A stretch of 64,000 nt of DNA from Marinilabilia salmonicolor (GTDB lineage: Bacteria > Bacteroidota > Bacteroidia > Bacteroidales > Marinilabiliaceae): positions 1-64,000 of the forward strand of contig NZ_PVTS01000008.1 of the NCBI RefSeq assembly GCF_003003035.1. Reading direction: 5' to 3'. Under the pieces are notes generated by a model, which worked only from the letters and a program-made list of their open reading frames with translations, had not been told where the DNA came from and searched no databases. Positions 33,281-42,043 of this stretch are shown in pieces. Positions within the stretch are counted from its first letter, which is position 1; every line of letters starts with the position of its first letter. The position numbers and the translations under genes were made by a program.

Positions 33281-36200
33281 ATGATTGAGGCCATAGTACG
33301 ATTTAGTGTACGAAATAAGCTGATGGTATTTCTTTTTACCGCTACCGTTGCAGCATTTGGAATATTTTCGCTAACGCGGTTGCCCATTGGTGCCACCCCC
33401 GACGTAACGAACAACCAGGTGCAGGTCATTACCACCTCCCGGAATCTTTCCACACTGGACGTTGAAAAGTTTCTGACCTATCCGGTCGAGATGGAGATGG
33501 CCAATCTTCCCGGAGTTCAGGAGATCAGATCTGTTTCGAAATTTGGGTTGTCGGTGGTAACCATCGTTTTTGATGAAAACCTTGGAACTTACCTTCCCCG
33601 GCAGCTTATTGCTGAAAAGATTGAATCCGCCTCCGAAGCGATTCCGGAAGGGTATGGAAAGCCTTTTATGGGGCCCGTATCCACAGGATTAGGGGAAATT
33701 TATCAATATACTCTTGAAGTAAAACCTGGATACGAAGAGCGTTATTCACCCATGGAGTTGAGATCCATACAGGATTGGATGGTAAAGCGTCAGTTGTCGG
33801 GTATTGATGGGGTTGTAGAGGTGAATACCTGGGGTGGTTTATTGAAACAGTACGAAGTGGCTGTTGATCCTGCGAGGCTAAAAGAGCTTGATGTTACTCT
33901 TGATGAGGTTTATCAGGCGGTATCGGAAAACAATAGTGTGGCAGGAGGCAGTTACATCGAACGCAACGGGCAGAGTTATTTTGTGCGGGGCGAAGGGTTG
34001 GTGCAGGATTTGGATGATATAAGGAATATTGTGGTTGACAGCAGGGCCGGGTCTCCGGTGTTGGTTCGTCATTTGGCAGAGGTGCAATTTGGAAGAGCCA
34101 ACAGGTTTGGAGCCATTACAGGCAACGGAGAAGGTGAAAAGGTGATGGGGCAGGTCATGATGCTTAAGGGAGCCAACCCCAAAGCGGTGATTGACCGGGT
34201 GAAAGAACGTGTTGCCGAGGTCCAGGAAACATTGCCCGAAGGCGTTTATATCAATCCGTTCCTGGATCGTAGCGAATTGATAGGCCGGACAACCGCAACC
34301 ATTGCCGAAAACCTGATTCTGGGTGCATTGATCGTGATTTTTGTGGTGGTACTTCTTTTGGGGAGCTGGCGTTCCGGTTTGGTAGTGGCTTCCATTATTC
34401 CATTGAGTTTGTTGTTTGCTCTTTCTTTGATGTATCTGACTGGGGTGGATGCCAATCTTATGAGCCTTGGTGCCATAGATTTTGGTATTATTATCGATGG
34501 AGCTGTTATTATCGTGGAATATATCTCTTACAAGATTAATGTCAGACGCAAAGGATTGATGGGGCTTTCCGGGGAGGAACGACTTCATGCCAGAGATTCA
34601 TTGTCCATCGATGGGGCTTCAAAAATGATGAAGTCGGCTGTTTTCGGACAAGTCATTATTATCATTGTATTGGTTCCCATTCTGACACTGAGTGGTGTGG
34701 AGGGGAAAATGTTTCGGCCCATGGCCCTGACTTTCAGCTTTGCTCTTCTCGGGGCAATGGTGTTTGGCTTTACTTTCGTTCCGGCCATATCAGCACTCTT
34801 TATCAAGGCTTCAAATCGTGAGCGGCGAACCATTTCCGCCCGGCTGATGGATTTTCTGAACAGATTGTATGCACCCACCATTGCCTGGTCTTTGAATCAT
34901 AAAAAAGCGGTGGTGATTATGGCTGCCATTCTTCTGGGAGGCTCAGGATTTTTGTTCACACGTATGGGGGCTGAATTTGTTCCCACGCTTGATGAAGGAG
35001 ATTTTGTAATTCAGCCGGTTTTGAAAACCGGAACGAGTCTTGGAGAAACCATTGAAATAATGACCCGCATAGAAAAGATTGTTAAAACATTTCCCGAAAC
35101 CCGGCAGGTGGTCAGTCGTATCGGTGCTGCCGAAGTGCCTACCGACCCCATGTCGATGGAGGAGACCGATGTGATCATTGCCCTGAAACGAAAAGGAAGC
35201 TGGACAACAGCGGAAACAAAGGATGAACTGGCCGATAAATACAAAGAGCGTATTCAGGAGAAAATTCCCGGGCTCGAGATTGAATTTACCCAGCCTATCG
35301 AGATGCGGTTTAATGAATTGATTACCGGGGTCCGTGCTGATCTGGCGATTAAAGTTTTTGGGGATGATTTGGAGGTGTTGAATCAAAAAGGAGATGAGAT
35401 TCAGCAATTGATGCGTGACATTCCAGGTGCTGCAGATGTGGTATTGGAGAAAACCACGGGATTGCCTGAAATGCTGGTTTCTTACAATCGAAAAAAACTG
35501 GCATCACTGGGCCTCAATATCGCCGATATTAACCGCTTAATTAATTTTGCATTTGCCGGAGCTTCGGTGGGAACAGTTTATGAAGGGGAAAGAAGGTTTG
35601 ATCTGGTAGTAAGGCTCACGCAGGAATCGCGCAACTCGGTGGAAGATCTTCACAATCTGATGATAACGCTCCCGGGAGGCAGCCAAATACCCATGGGAGA
35701 GGTTGCCGACATTTCTTATTCCAAAGGACCGGCTCAGATTTCAAGAGATGAAACCCGACGGCGTATTGTTGTCGGTGTCAATGTTCGGGGCCGTGATCTG
35801 GAATCGGTGGTTGAGGATGCTGCAGATGTTATTTCCCGGAAGGTGGATTTGCCACCCGGTTATTTTGTGGAGTATGGAGGTCAGTTTGAAAACCTTCGCA
35901 GCGCGCGCCAGCGATTACTTGTTGTGGTGCCTGTGGCTTTATTATTAATTTTTATTATGCTGCACTTTGCTTTTGGAAGCATTCGTCCTGCAATTCTGGT
36001 CTTTTCTGCTGTCCCGTTGTCTGCTGTTGGTGGCATTTTATTTTTGTGGATGCGGGGAATGCCTTTCTCCATTTCTGCGGGAGTAGGGTTTGTGGCATTG
36101 TTCGGGGTTTCGGTGCTCAATGGCATTGTATTGATTGATCATTATCATGATTTAAGAAATTCAGGGATGACCGATTTGAAAGAGCTGATTCTTGCTGGTG

Positions 36201-37609
36201 CGCGTCAACGGTTGCGTCCTGTGTTGTTAACGGCAACCTCCACTGCCTTCGGATTTTTTCCGATGGCGTTTTCCACGGGTGCAGGTGCTGAAGTTCAAAG
36301 ACCGCTGGCCACAGTGGTGGTAGGGGGTCTGGTTACCGCCACCCTGCTTACGCTGGTTGTTTTACCTGTATTATATTGCCTGATGGAAGACCGATCCAAA
36401 CTTCAAAAATTTGGCATCCCTAAATGGCTTACAATATTGTTGGTTTTGCTTGCCCCTGCGGTTTTGAATGCTCAAAGACCTGTTAGTCCGGAGGAGGCAG
36501 TTCAACTGGCACTGGAGAATAATGCCGGCATTTTGGCTTCCGACCTGAAATTGAAAGCTGCAAAAAAGCGAACATCAACTGCATGGGATCTGGACAAAAC
36601 AGAATTTACGGCCAGTTATGACGAGAACAATATTGCTGCTGACAATACCGACCCTATCACTGTTTTCGGAGTGAGTCAGCAGTTGAAATTTCCTCTGGTT
36701 TATATGGCGGAAAAGAAAGTTTTGAAGTCGGGAGAGGAGGTGCAGTTGTATCGGCATCGTATTAATCAGCGTGAACTTACACGTAATGTGCTTGTGGCAT
36801 ATTATGATGTGATTTATTTTGAGAAGATTGAAGAACACTACCAGGCACTGGATTCTCTTTTTTCGGTTTATGCCGATGCAGTGGAAATGAAGCAACAGTC
36901 AGGGGAGGGAAACCGGCTGGATGTTTTGTTGGCCCGGACCAAGAATGAAGAGGTGGCTTTAAAGCTCATGCAGGCTTCGGAGGATAGGAGCACTGCAATG
37001 AAGCGTTTGGAAGGATTGCTCCAGCTGGATGAGGAGTTCACCCTGTCACTGGACGCCCTTCCACGTCTGGATGTTGAAGAGTCTGATCCGTCGGGACATC
37101 CCGAAATGTTGATGCAAAATGCTGCTGGAGAAATGGCCGGTAATGAGTGGAAAGTGAATAAGATGAACTGGCTCCCGGATATCAGTATTGGCTATTTTCA
37201 GGGTACAAACGATGTGGAGAATACACCCATCTATCGGGGCTTTGAAGTGGGACTTGCTTTTCCGTTGTTTTTTGGCAGTCAGAGTGCAAAGGTAAAATCA
37301 TCACGGATGGAGATGGAAGCAGCACGGCTCGAATATCAAAATTTCGGCATTCAACTTTCGGGGCGACGTGAGGCTTTGATGGCCCAATACAGGAAGCATG
37401 CCCGCACGCTGGAGATTTATGAAACCAATCGTAAAGCTCAGGCCGGGGAAATGATGAAAGTGGCGCGAAAGTCTTTTGATTCGGGTCAGATTAGCGTGCT
37501 GGAATACGTCACGATAATGGATCAGGCGCGACAGGTAATGCTTGATTATCTGAATAGTCTCCGGGCCTATAATCGTACTGTTCTCGAGATAAATTACCTG
37601 GTGCTGTGA
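33281..37609 (+). CDS. CusA/CzcA-type heavy-metal RND pump fused to a TolC-like outer-membrane factor
   Basis: The 1442-residue fusion has two parts. Residues 1 to about 1040 are a heavy-metal RND transporter: N-terminal helix, two large periplasmic loops, and the proton-relay motif DFGIIIDGAVIIVE (Asp400, Asp406, Glu413) typical of divalent or monovalent metal pumps. After the last RND helix there is a basic stretch and a hydrophobic segment LTILLVLLAPAVLNA|Q. This looks exactly like a signal peptide with Gln at the new N-terminus (Gln1065). The remaining 378 residues are a TolC-type outer-membrane factor (PVSPEEAVQLALENN...). Such fusions occur in Bacteroidota. Cleavage at 1064/1065 would release two separate subunits. 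The adaptor gene follows at 37662. Metal specificity cannot be read reliably. Confidence 0.93.
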   Translation: MIEAIVRFSVRNKLMVFLFTATVAAFGIFSLTRLPIGATPDVTNNQVQVITTSRNLSTLDVEKFLTYPVEMEMANLPGVQEIRSVSKFGLSVVTIVFDENLGTYLPRQLIAEKIESASEAIPEGYGKPFMGPVSTGLGEIYQYTLEVKPGYEERYSPMELRSIQDWMVKRQLSGIDGVVEVNTWGGLLKQYEVAVDPARLKELDVTLDEVYQAVSENNSVAGGSYIERNGQSYFVRGEGLVQDLDDIRNIVVDSRAGSPVLVRHLAEVQFGRANRFGAITGNGEGEKVMGQVMMLKGANPKAVIDRVKERVAEVQETLPEGVYINPFLDRSELIGRTTATIAENLILGALIVIFVVVLLLGSWRSGLVVASIIPLSLLFALSLMYLTGVDANLMSLGAIDFGIIIDGAVIIVEYISYKINVRRKGLMGLSGEERLHARDSLSIDGASKMMKSAVFGQVIIIIVLVPILTLSGVEGKMFRPMALTFSFALLGAMVFGFTFVPAISALFIKASNRERRTISARLMDFLNRLYAPTIAWSLNHKKAVVIMAAILLGGSGFLFTRMGAEFVPTLDEGDFVIQPVLKTGTSLGETIEIMTRIEKIVKTFPETRQVVSRIGAAEVPTDPMSMEETDVIIALKRKGSWTTAETKDELADKYKERIQEKIPGLEIEFTQPIEMRFNELITGVRADLAIKVFGDDLEVLNQKGDEIQQLMRDIPGAADVVLEKTTGLPEMLVSYNRKKLASLGLNIADINRLINFAFAGASVGTVYEGERRFDLVVRLTQESRNSVEDLHNLMITLPGGSQIPMGEVADISYSKGPAQISRDETRRRIVVGVNVRGRDLESVVEDAADVISRKVDLPPGYFVEYGGQFENLRSARQRLLVVVPVALLLIFIMLHFAFGSIRPAILVFSAVPLSAVGGILFLWMRGMPFSISAGVGFVALFGVSVLNGIVLIDHYHDLRNSGMTDLKELILAGARQRLRPVLLTATSTAFGFFPMAFSTGAGAEVQRPLATVVVGGLVTATLLTLVVLPVLYCLMEDRSKLQKFGIPKWLTILLVLLAPAVLNAQRPVSPEEAVQLALENNAGILASDLKLKAAKKRTSTAWDLDKTEFTASYDENNIAADNTDPITVFGVSQQLKFPLVYMAEKKVLKSGEEVQLYRHRINQRELTRNVLVAYYDVIYFEKIEEHYQALDSLFSVYADAVEMKQQSGEGNRLDVLLARTKNEEVALKLMQASEDRSTAMKRLEGLLQLDEEFTLSLDALPRLDVEESDPSGHPEMLMQNAAGEMAGNEWKVNKMNWLPDISIGYFQGTNDVENTPIYRGFEVGLAFPLFFGSQSAKVKSSRMEMEAARLEYQNFGIQLSGRREALMAQYRKHARTLEIYETNRKAQAGEMMKVARKSFDSGQISVLEYVTIMDQARQVMLDYLNSLRAYNRTVLEINYLVL

Positions 37610-37661
37610 GCATGAGATATGACCGGGTTTGCTTCTATAGTTAATTTTAGACGAAAGAAAA

Positions 37662-38810
37662 ATGGAAAAAATTTCAAATATGAACAAAATATTCCCTTTG
37701 TTGCTAATGGCTCTGATGTTTGTATCAGCCTGTTCCGACACGCAGGATGAAAAGAGCAGTGATGACTCCTCCTTCTCAGAGGGAGCGGTAATTGTGACCA
37801 AAGAGCAGTTTCATGCCTCGGGTATGGAATTGGCCTCCTTGCAAAAAATAGAGGCTGCCCGGGAGATTGATGTAAATGGCAAAGTATCGGTAATGCCCGG
37901 TTTCTTGTCCGAAATCAGTCCTCTTATCGGTGGACGGGTTCGCCGGGTTAATGTGTCAGGCGGAGACTGGGTGAAAAAAGGGGAGTCTCTTTTTGTGTTG
38001 GAGGGCCCCGAGTTGATCAATATTCAAAAAGAGTATCTGAATGCTGCAGCTGTTTTACCTGTTTTGCAATCCGATTTTGAACGTCAGAAAGGTCTTTTGG
38101 AAGATGAGATTGCTTCCCGGAAGGTCTTTGAGCAGGCACGTGCTGATTTTTTTGCTGCGCGCGCGGAGCATTCTGCCCTGAAATCTCAACTTAGACTTTT
38201 GGGGATCGATGCGGCCCGATTGGAGGAGTCGGGTGAGATTGTTTCCGGAATTGCCATCTCATCTCCCATTGGCGGCAATGTTACAATGCAGGAGGTACGG
38301 CAGGGGATGTTTCTCAATACCGGACAAAAGGTGATGGAAGTGGTAAATCCTGAAAAGGTTTTTGTTGAACTGGATGTATATGAGTCTGCCATATCCGGAC
38401 TTTCGGAAGGTTTGAAAGTGTTAATCGGAACTGATGATTCGGGTTCTTCCGGATATGAGGGACAGATCGTTCGTATTGCCCGCAGGGTGAACCCTGAGGA
38501 CAGAACCATCTCGGTTCATGCATCTCTTAATGAAGATGCTCCGGCCTTGTTGCCCGATATGTATGTGAATGCCACTATCCTCACGGAAACCCGCGAGATG
38601 TGGACGCTTCCGGAAGAGGCCGTGGTGGATGTGGAAAACCGTAAATGGGTGTTGCTTAGAGAAGCGGAAAACGACAGCGTATTTTCCTTTGTGCGACGGG
38701 GAGTTGAGACCTTGGATCTGGAGCAGGGACGCACCGGAATTTTGAACCATAAAGAGTTTGATTCGGGAGCATCTTTTCTGACAAAAGGGGCTTTTGGTTT
38801 GATTCAATGA
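37662..38810 (+). CDS. RND efflux periplasmic adaptor (CusB/CzcB-like), lipoprotein
   Basis: The 382-residue membrane-fusion protein has a lipobox FVSAC. Translation may start at 37662 or at the Met codon at 37680. It shows an N-terminal beta-barrel/lipoyl region (ISPLIGGRVRRVNVSGGDWVKKGESLF), a helical hairpin (about 120-175), the second lipoyl half (ISSPIGGNVTMQEVRQGMFLNTGQKVMEV) and a C-terminal barrel. It would bridge the RND pump and the outer-membrane factor encoded 52 bases upstream. Neither His/Met-rich metal-binding clusters nor CusF-like tails are evident, so the cargo metal is not defined. Confidence 0.93.
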   Translation: MEKISNMNKIFPLLLMALMFVSACSDTQDEKSSDDSSFSEGAVIVTKEQFHASGMELASLQKIEAAREIDVNGKVSVMPGFLSEISPLIGGRVRRVNVSGGDWVKKGESLFVLEGPELINIQKEYLNAAAVLPVLQSDFERQKGLLEDEIASRKVFEQARADFFAARAEHSALKSQLRLLGIDAARLEESGEIVSGIAISSPIGGNVTMQEVRQGMFLNTGQKVMEVVNPEKVFVELDVYESAISGLSEGLKVLIGTDDSGSSGYEGQIVRIARRVNPEDRTISVHASLNEDAPALLPDMYVNATILTETREMWTLPEEAVVDVENRKWVLLREAENDSVFSFVRRGVETLDLEQGRTGILNHKEFDSGASFLTKGAFGLIQ

Positions 38811-39331
38811 GAGAGATATCAATGACCATAGAAGAAACGGCACGTAAAGCTGTGGGGCTTATTTTGCCCATACTTTTTGCCACAGGAATCCCGTTCTTTG
38901 TTTTGCACGGACTGGAGCCTTTTTTGCAATGGACCTGGAGCGGAGTTCTTGTTTTTTTTCTGTGTCTCGTCATTGGTGTCCCGGTGCATGAATTGTTGCA
39001 TGCTCTGGTATTCGGGATGTTTGCCAGAGGGGGATACAAATCTGTAAAATTCGGAATTGAACCTCGAACATACACCCCTTATTGTCATTGTACTTCGCCC
39101 ATTCGGGTTCAGTATTACCGGCTGGGTGCTTTGATGCCGCTTCTTGTACTGGGAGTAGTGCCTTATGTGGCGGCCCTTTTTACAGGTTCCCTGGGGTTCT
39201 GGGTTTTCGGATACGTCTATATGATTGGTGCAGGCGGGGATTTGGTTGCCGTTAAAATGCTGAAAAAAATTCCCGGGCATAAAAAAGTCCTGGACCATCC
39301 CGAAAAAATGGGATTTTTTCTGATAGATTAG
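38807..39331 (+). CDS. DUF3267 membrane protein (putative zincin protease)
   Basis: The 174-residue protein has about four membrane helices and an HExxH motif (PVHELLHAL) at the end of the second hydrophobic segment, as in DUF3267 proteins, which are predicted intramembrane metallopeptidases. A later Asp (GAGGDLVAVK) could be the third ligand. The start overlaps the adaptor stop by four bases (ATGA), so it is part of the efflux operon. It may process an operon product or handle envelope stress; neither is shown. The gene converges with the barrel gene at 39333 with a one-base gap. Confidence 0.8.
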   Translation: MREISMTIEETARKAVGLILPILFATGIPFFVLHGLEPFLQWTWSGVLVFFLCLVIGVPVHELLHALVFGMFARGGYKSVKFGIEPRTYTPYCHCTSPIRVQYYRLGALMPLLVLGVVPYVAALFTGSLGFWVFGYVYMIGAGGDLVAVKMLKKIPGHKKVLDHPEKMGFFLID

Positions 39332-39332
39332 T

Positions 39333-40109
39333 CTATTTATCCTCCGGTTGAAACCAGTCAGGGTAAGTAATCTCAGACTTTGACTTCCGTCTTTTCTTTC
39401 GCTCTTTTTTTCTGAAACCAAACTCGTAGTTTATTCCTAACAGTATGATTGGTCCGGTGTTGGGGAGTGCACGCAGACCTCTTTGTCGCAACTCGCGGTC
39501 TGCTGATCTGGTGTTGAATTGATTGTTTACAGCCAGAAACACACCTGCAGCATTGTTTTCCCATCCATGTTTGAATCCCACTCTGGCTTCGAAATAGACG
39601 GAGCCTGAGAGGTTATCAATAACTTCTGTGTCACCGGTTTGTCGGTCCCGGATGGTTAAATCGCCGGGAGCACTGGTCCATCCTGTTTCCAACGCTGCAA
39701 AAAACGGTGTGTATCCTTCTTTTGCGAATGCATTATGGGTTGAATAGTTGATGGCAGTGAATGCGCTTAAAGTACCTCCGAACTCCAAGCCTGCCTGGAT
39801 GTTCTCAGTGCGATAATGAGCTTCAAAATCAGTGAGTGCCGCGAATTTGGTTCCAATGTCAAAATCCCATTTCTTATGTGGTTTGTATTTGTAATAGACG
39901 GCAAGAGCAGCGGAACTGGTTCCTTCATCATCTGAGTAATAATCTTCGTTTTGATTATATTCATCATCGTCATCGCTTTCCAGAAGAGCACGGACTATCA
40001 GGACAGGGTCAGCGCCCAGCGAAAATCCAATGTGATGTTTTGTGGTTATTTGTGCACCTAAGGGACCGGTGAGAAACAGAAATAAAAGAAATGGAAGATG
40101 CTTCATCAT
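39333..40109 (-). CDS. outer-membrane beta-barrel protein with acidic loop
   Basis: The start at 40109 (MMKHLPFLL) gives a signal peptide cleaved LGA|QITT. The 258-residue mature barrel shows alternating strands (HHIGFSLGADPVLIV, AALAVYYKYKPHKKWDFDIGTKFAAL, GPIILLGINYEFGF). A strongly acidic loop (ESDDDDEYNQNEDYYSDDEG) lies near the N-terminus. After the last strand there is a basic tail (RKKERKKRRKSKSEITYPDWF) that would face the periplasm. Function unknown. The acidic loop might bind cations; this is a guess. Confidence 0.7.
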   Translation of the reverse strand: MMKHLPFLLFLFLTGPLGAQITTKHHIGFSLGADPVLIVRALLESDDDDEYNQNEDYYSDDEGTSSAALAVYYKYKPHKKWDFDIGTKFAALTDFEAHYRTENIQAGLEFGGTLSAFTAINYSTHNAFAKEGYTPFFAALETGWTSAPGDLTIRDRQTGDTEVIDNLSGSVYFEARVGFKHGWENNAAGVFLAVNNQFNTRSADRELRQRGLRALPNTGPIILLGINYEFGFRKKERKKRRKSKSEITYPDWFQPEDK

Positions 40110-40220
40110 TGAGTCAGGTTTTTTGCAAAAATAGGAAAATTTGTGAGGCATGATATAAATCACTTCGAACAACCGGATTTTTTTGTGAAAAAGACTGGAT
40201 AGTTATCACTGGTTTTGTTA

Positions 40221-40239
40221 ATTTTAGTTAAACTAAAAT
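40221..40239. promoter_or_regulatory. perfect 19-bp palindrome before the PLP enzyme gene
   Basis: ATTTTAGTT-A-AACTAAAAT is a perfect inverted repeat with 9-bp arms, ending eight bases before the start codon at 40248. It looks like a dimeric repressor site. It lies where a regulator would block translation or transcription of the PLP enzyme gene. Confidence 0.55.
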
Positions 40240-40247
40240 GTTGTCTT

Positions 40248-41498
40248 ATGCAAAAAAAATCCTATGCTCCCGAGAGTCTGATGATGTCTTATGGTTACAA
40301 TGCTTCCGAACATCAGGGGGCAGTTAAATGTCCGCTTTTTCAGACTTCTACCTTTTCTTTTAATTCGGCTCGTGAGGGAAAATCATTTTTTGAACTGGCT
40401 TACGGTCTTCGGAAACCGGATGAAGGAGAAGAACCGGGCATGATTTACAGCAGGGTTAACAATCCGAATCTTGAATTGGCCGAGCAACGACTAAAGCTTT
40501 GGGATGGTGGAGAGGATGCTGCTTTTTTTGCATCGGGCATGGCGGCCATATCAACCATGATGTTTACTTTTCTCAGACCCGGCGATATTTTGTTATTTGG
40601 CTCACCGGTGTATGGGGGAACCGACCATTTTATTCATCATGTATTGCCGCAGTTTGGCGTGCGAACGTTAATGTTTACCTCCGAAGAGACAGAGGATGAT
40701 ATAAGGGCGCTCCTCCATGCCAAATATCCGGGCGAAGTTCCCTCTTTTATTTATGTGGAGACTCCGGGTAATCCGGTAAATAATCTGATTGACATTGAGA
40801 TGTGCAGCCGGTTGTCTGAATCTTTTGTTTACGGAGATAAGAAGTGTCTGCTGGCTGTGGACAATACATTTCTCGGGCCTGTGTTTCAGCATCCATTGAA
40901 GGTTGGTGCTGATCTGGTGGTCTATTCCGCAACCAAATTTATCAGCGGGCACAGCGACCTGATAGCCGGTGCCTGTGTGGGGAGCAAAAATATTATTGCC
41001 GGAATTAAGGCTATGCGAACATTTCTGGGAAGTATGCTGGATCCGCATTCTTCATGGCTGGTTATGCGCAGCCTTGAAACCTTGAAGATACGAATGGAAC
41101 GACAGGCGCTTAGTGCCATTAAGGTTGCAGAATATGTGCGTAATCACCCTAAAGTGGAGACGGTTCATTTTCTGGGTTTCCTGGAAGAAAGTGATGCGCA
41201 GAAAAAAGTTTTTGATAAGCAATGCGATGGTACCGGATCTATGATATCTTTTACCATAAGCGGAGGAGAAGCAGAGGCATTCAGGTTTCTGGATAACCTG
41301 AGCCTTTTTAAGCTGGCGGTAAGCCTTGGGTCAACGGAAAGTCTGGCAGAGCATCCGGCAACCATGACACATATTGATGTCTCGGCTGAAGACAGGCAGC
41401 GGTTGGGTATTCATCCCAATCTGGTCAGACTGAGCATCGGGTTGGAAGATCCCGGGGACTTAATTGCCGCCATTGAAGAAGCTTTTAATCATGTTTAA
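40248..41498 (+). CDS. Cys/Met metabolism PLP-dependent enzyme (cystathionine gamma-synthase family)
   Basis: ATG at 40248 is preferred because it opens the conserved N-terminus. The 416-residue enzyme has the family hallmarks YSRVNNPNLELAEQRL, FASGMAAIST, PVYGGTDHFIHHVL, VETPGNP, AVDNTF and the PLP lysine in YSATKFISGHSDLIAGA. The subgroup could be cystathionine gamma-synthase, O-acetylhomoserine sulfhydrylase or methionine gamma-lyase. The ending SLGSTESLAEHPATMTH is shared by all three. A Glu111-type MetA is encoded 4 kb away, so a role in homoserine-ester-based methionine synthesis is attractive but not proven. Confidence 0.9.
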   Translation: MQKKSYAPESLMMSYGYNASEHQGAVKCPLFQTSTFSFNSAREGKSFFELAYGLRKPDEGEEPGMIYSRVNNPNLELAEQRLKLWDGGEDAAFFASGMAAISTMMFTFLRPGDILLFGSPVYGGTDHFIHHVLPQFGVRTLMFTSEETEDDIRALLHAKYPGEVPSFIYVETPGNPVNNLIDIEMCSRLSESFVYGDKKCLLAVDNTFLGPVFQHPLKVGADLVVYSATKFISGHSDLIAGACVGSKNIIAGIKAMRTFLGSMLDPHSSWLVMRSLETLKIRMERQALSAIKVAEYVRNHPKVETVHFLGFLEESDAQKKVFDKQCDGTGSMISFTISGGEAEAFRFLDNLSLFKLAVSLGSTESLAEHPATMTHIDVSAEDRQRLGIHPNLVRLSIGLEDPGDLIAAIEEAFNHV

Positions 41499-41566
41499 GT
41501 GGGGGAATTTGGGTGGAAATAATCGAACATTTCAATCGAAGTATTTATTTTTGTTGCGGATATTGT

Positions 41567-41574
41567 TATCTTTG
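41567..41574 (+). promoter_or_regulatory. -7 promoter box (TATCTTTG)
   Basis: TATCTTTG matches TAnnTTTG, 22 bases before the small reading frame at 41597. A TTTG at 41550-41553 is too close for a standard -33 element. The box is the main reason to take the small ORF seriously. Confidence 0.4.
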
Positions 41575-41596
41575 AGTTAAATAAAGGGCCAAAAAA

Positions 41597-41707
41597 ATGG
41601 ACGAATTGGTTTTTGAGGATGCAAAACCAATTAAAAAATCCTATCCTTTAACTTGGTTTGTTCAGGAGGTGTCTCAGCTGCTTGGGTTTTTGAACAGATC
41701 CGGTTAA
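41597..41707 (+). CDS. small protein of 36 residues (hypothetical)
   Basis: ATG at 41597 opens a 36-residue frame beginning MDELVFEDAKPIKKSY and ending in GFLNRSG. It follows a TATCTTTG box by 22 bases, and an A-rich stretch precedes the ATG. It has an acidic N-terminus and an amphipathic C-terminal helix. I recognise no family. It could equally be the remnant of a longer gene, since the next 120 bases are AT-rich and non-coding before repeat copy B. Confidence 0.3.
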   Translation: MDELVFEDAKPIKKSYPLTWFVQEVSQLLGFLNRSG

Positions 41708-41829
41708 ACCGTAAATTTTATTAAAGGCAATTGAATTCGATGATTGTTTGATGGAGGGACTGCATTTTTCATTGTTGTTGGGAGTTGATGGGAATGGTGT
41801 CTGTAAAATGAAGCCTTTATATTTAATGC

Positions 41830-42029
41830 CCGTCTATAAAGGCGGAAAAGTTTGTGGCTGAATCTGTGTTTGTTCAGAAAATGCCAGTTACAAGGCTTGC
41901 GAAGTCCGAAAATACGGAGTCCCGAAGTAGCTTTTGTAAGGTTTTTTGAACAAAAAACCAACAAAAAGCACAATCGGGATGAGTACTTTTCGGACAAGCG
42001 TAACGCAGTAAATGGTACTTTATGGACAG
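41830..42029 (+). repeat. structured intergenic repeat family, copy B (with extra hairpin)
   Basis: This 200-bp member shares GGCTTGCGAAG, AAGCGTAACG and the terminal TTTATGGACAG with copy C. Its central stem is GTCCGAAAA (41904-41912) against TTTTCGGAC (41987-41995), different in sequence from copies A and C but still paired. The apical loop carries an insert with nested perfect hairpins, GGTTTTTTG/CAAAAAACC (41940-41959) inside GCTTTTGT/ACAAAAAGC. Copy C follows after 14 bases. Confidence 0.75.
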
Positions 42030-42043
42030 ACACTATTTAGTGC

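Noticed and set aside
33878-34588. 236-residue minus-strand frame inside the RND gene
   Set aside because: It overlaps the conserved proton-relay region of the pump on the other strand and shows no family pattern.
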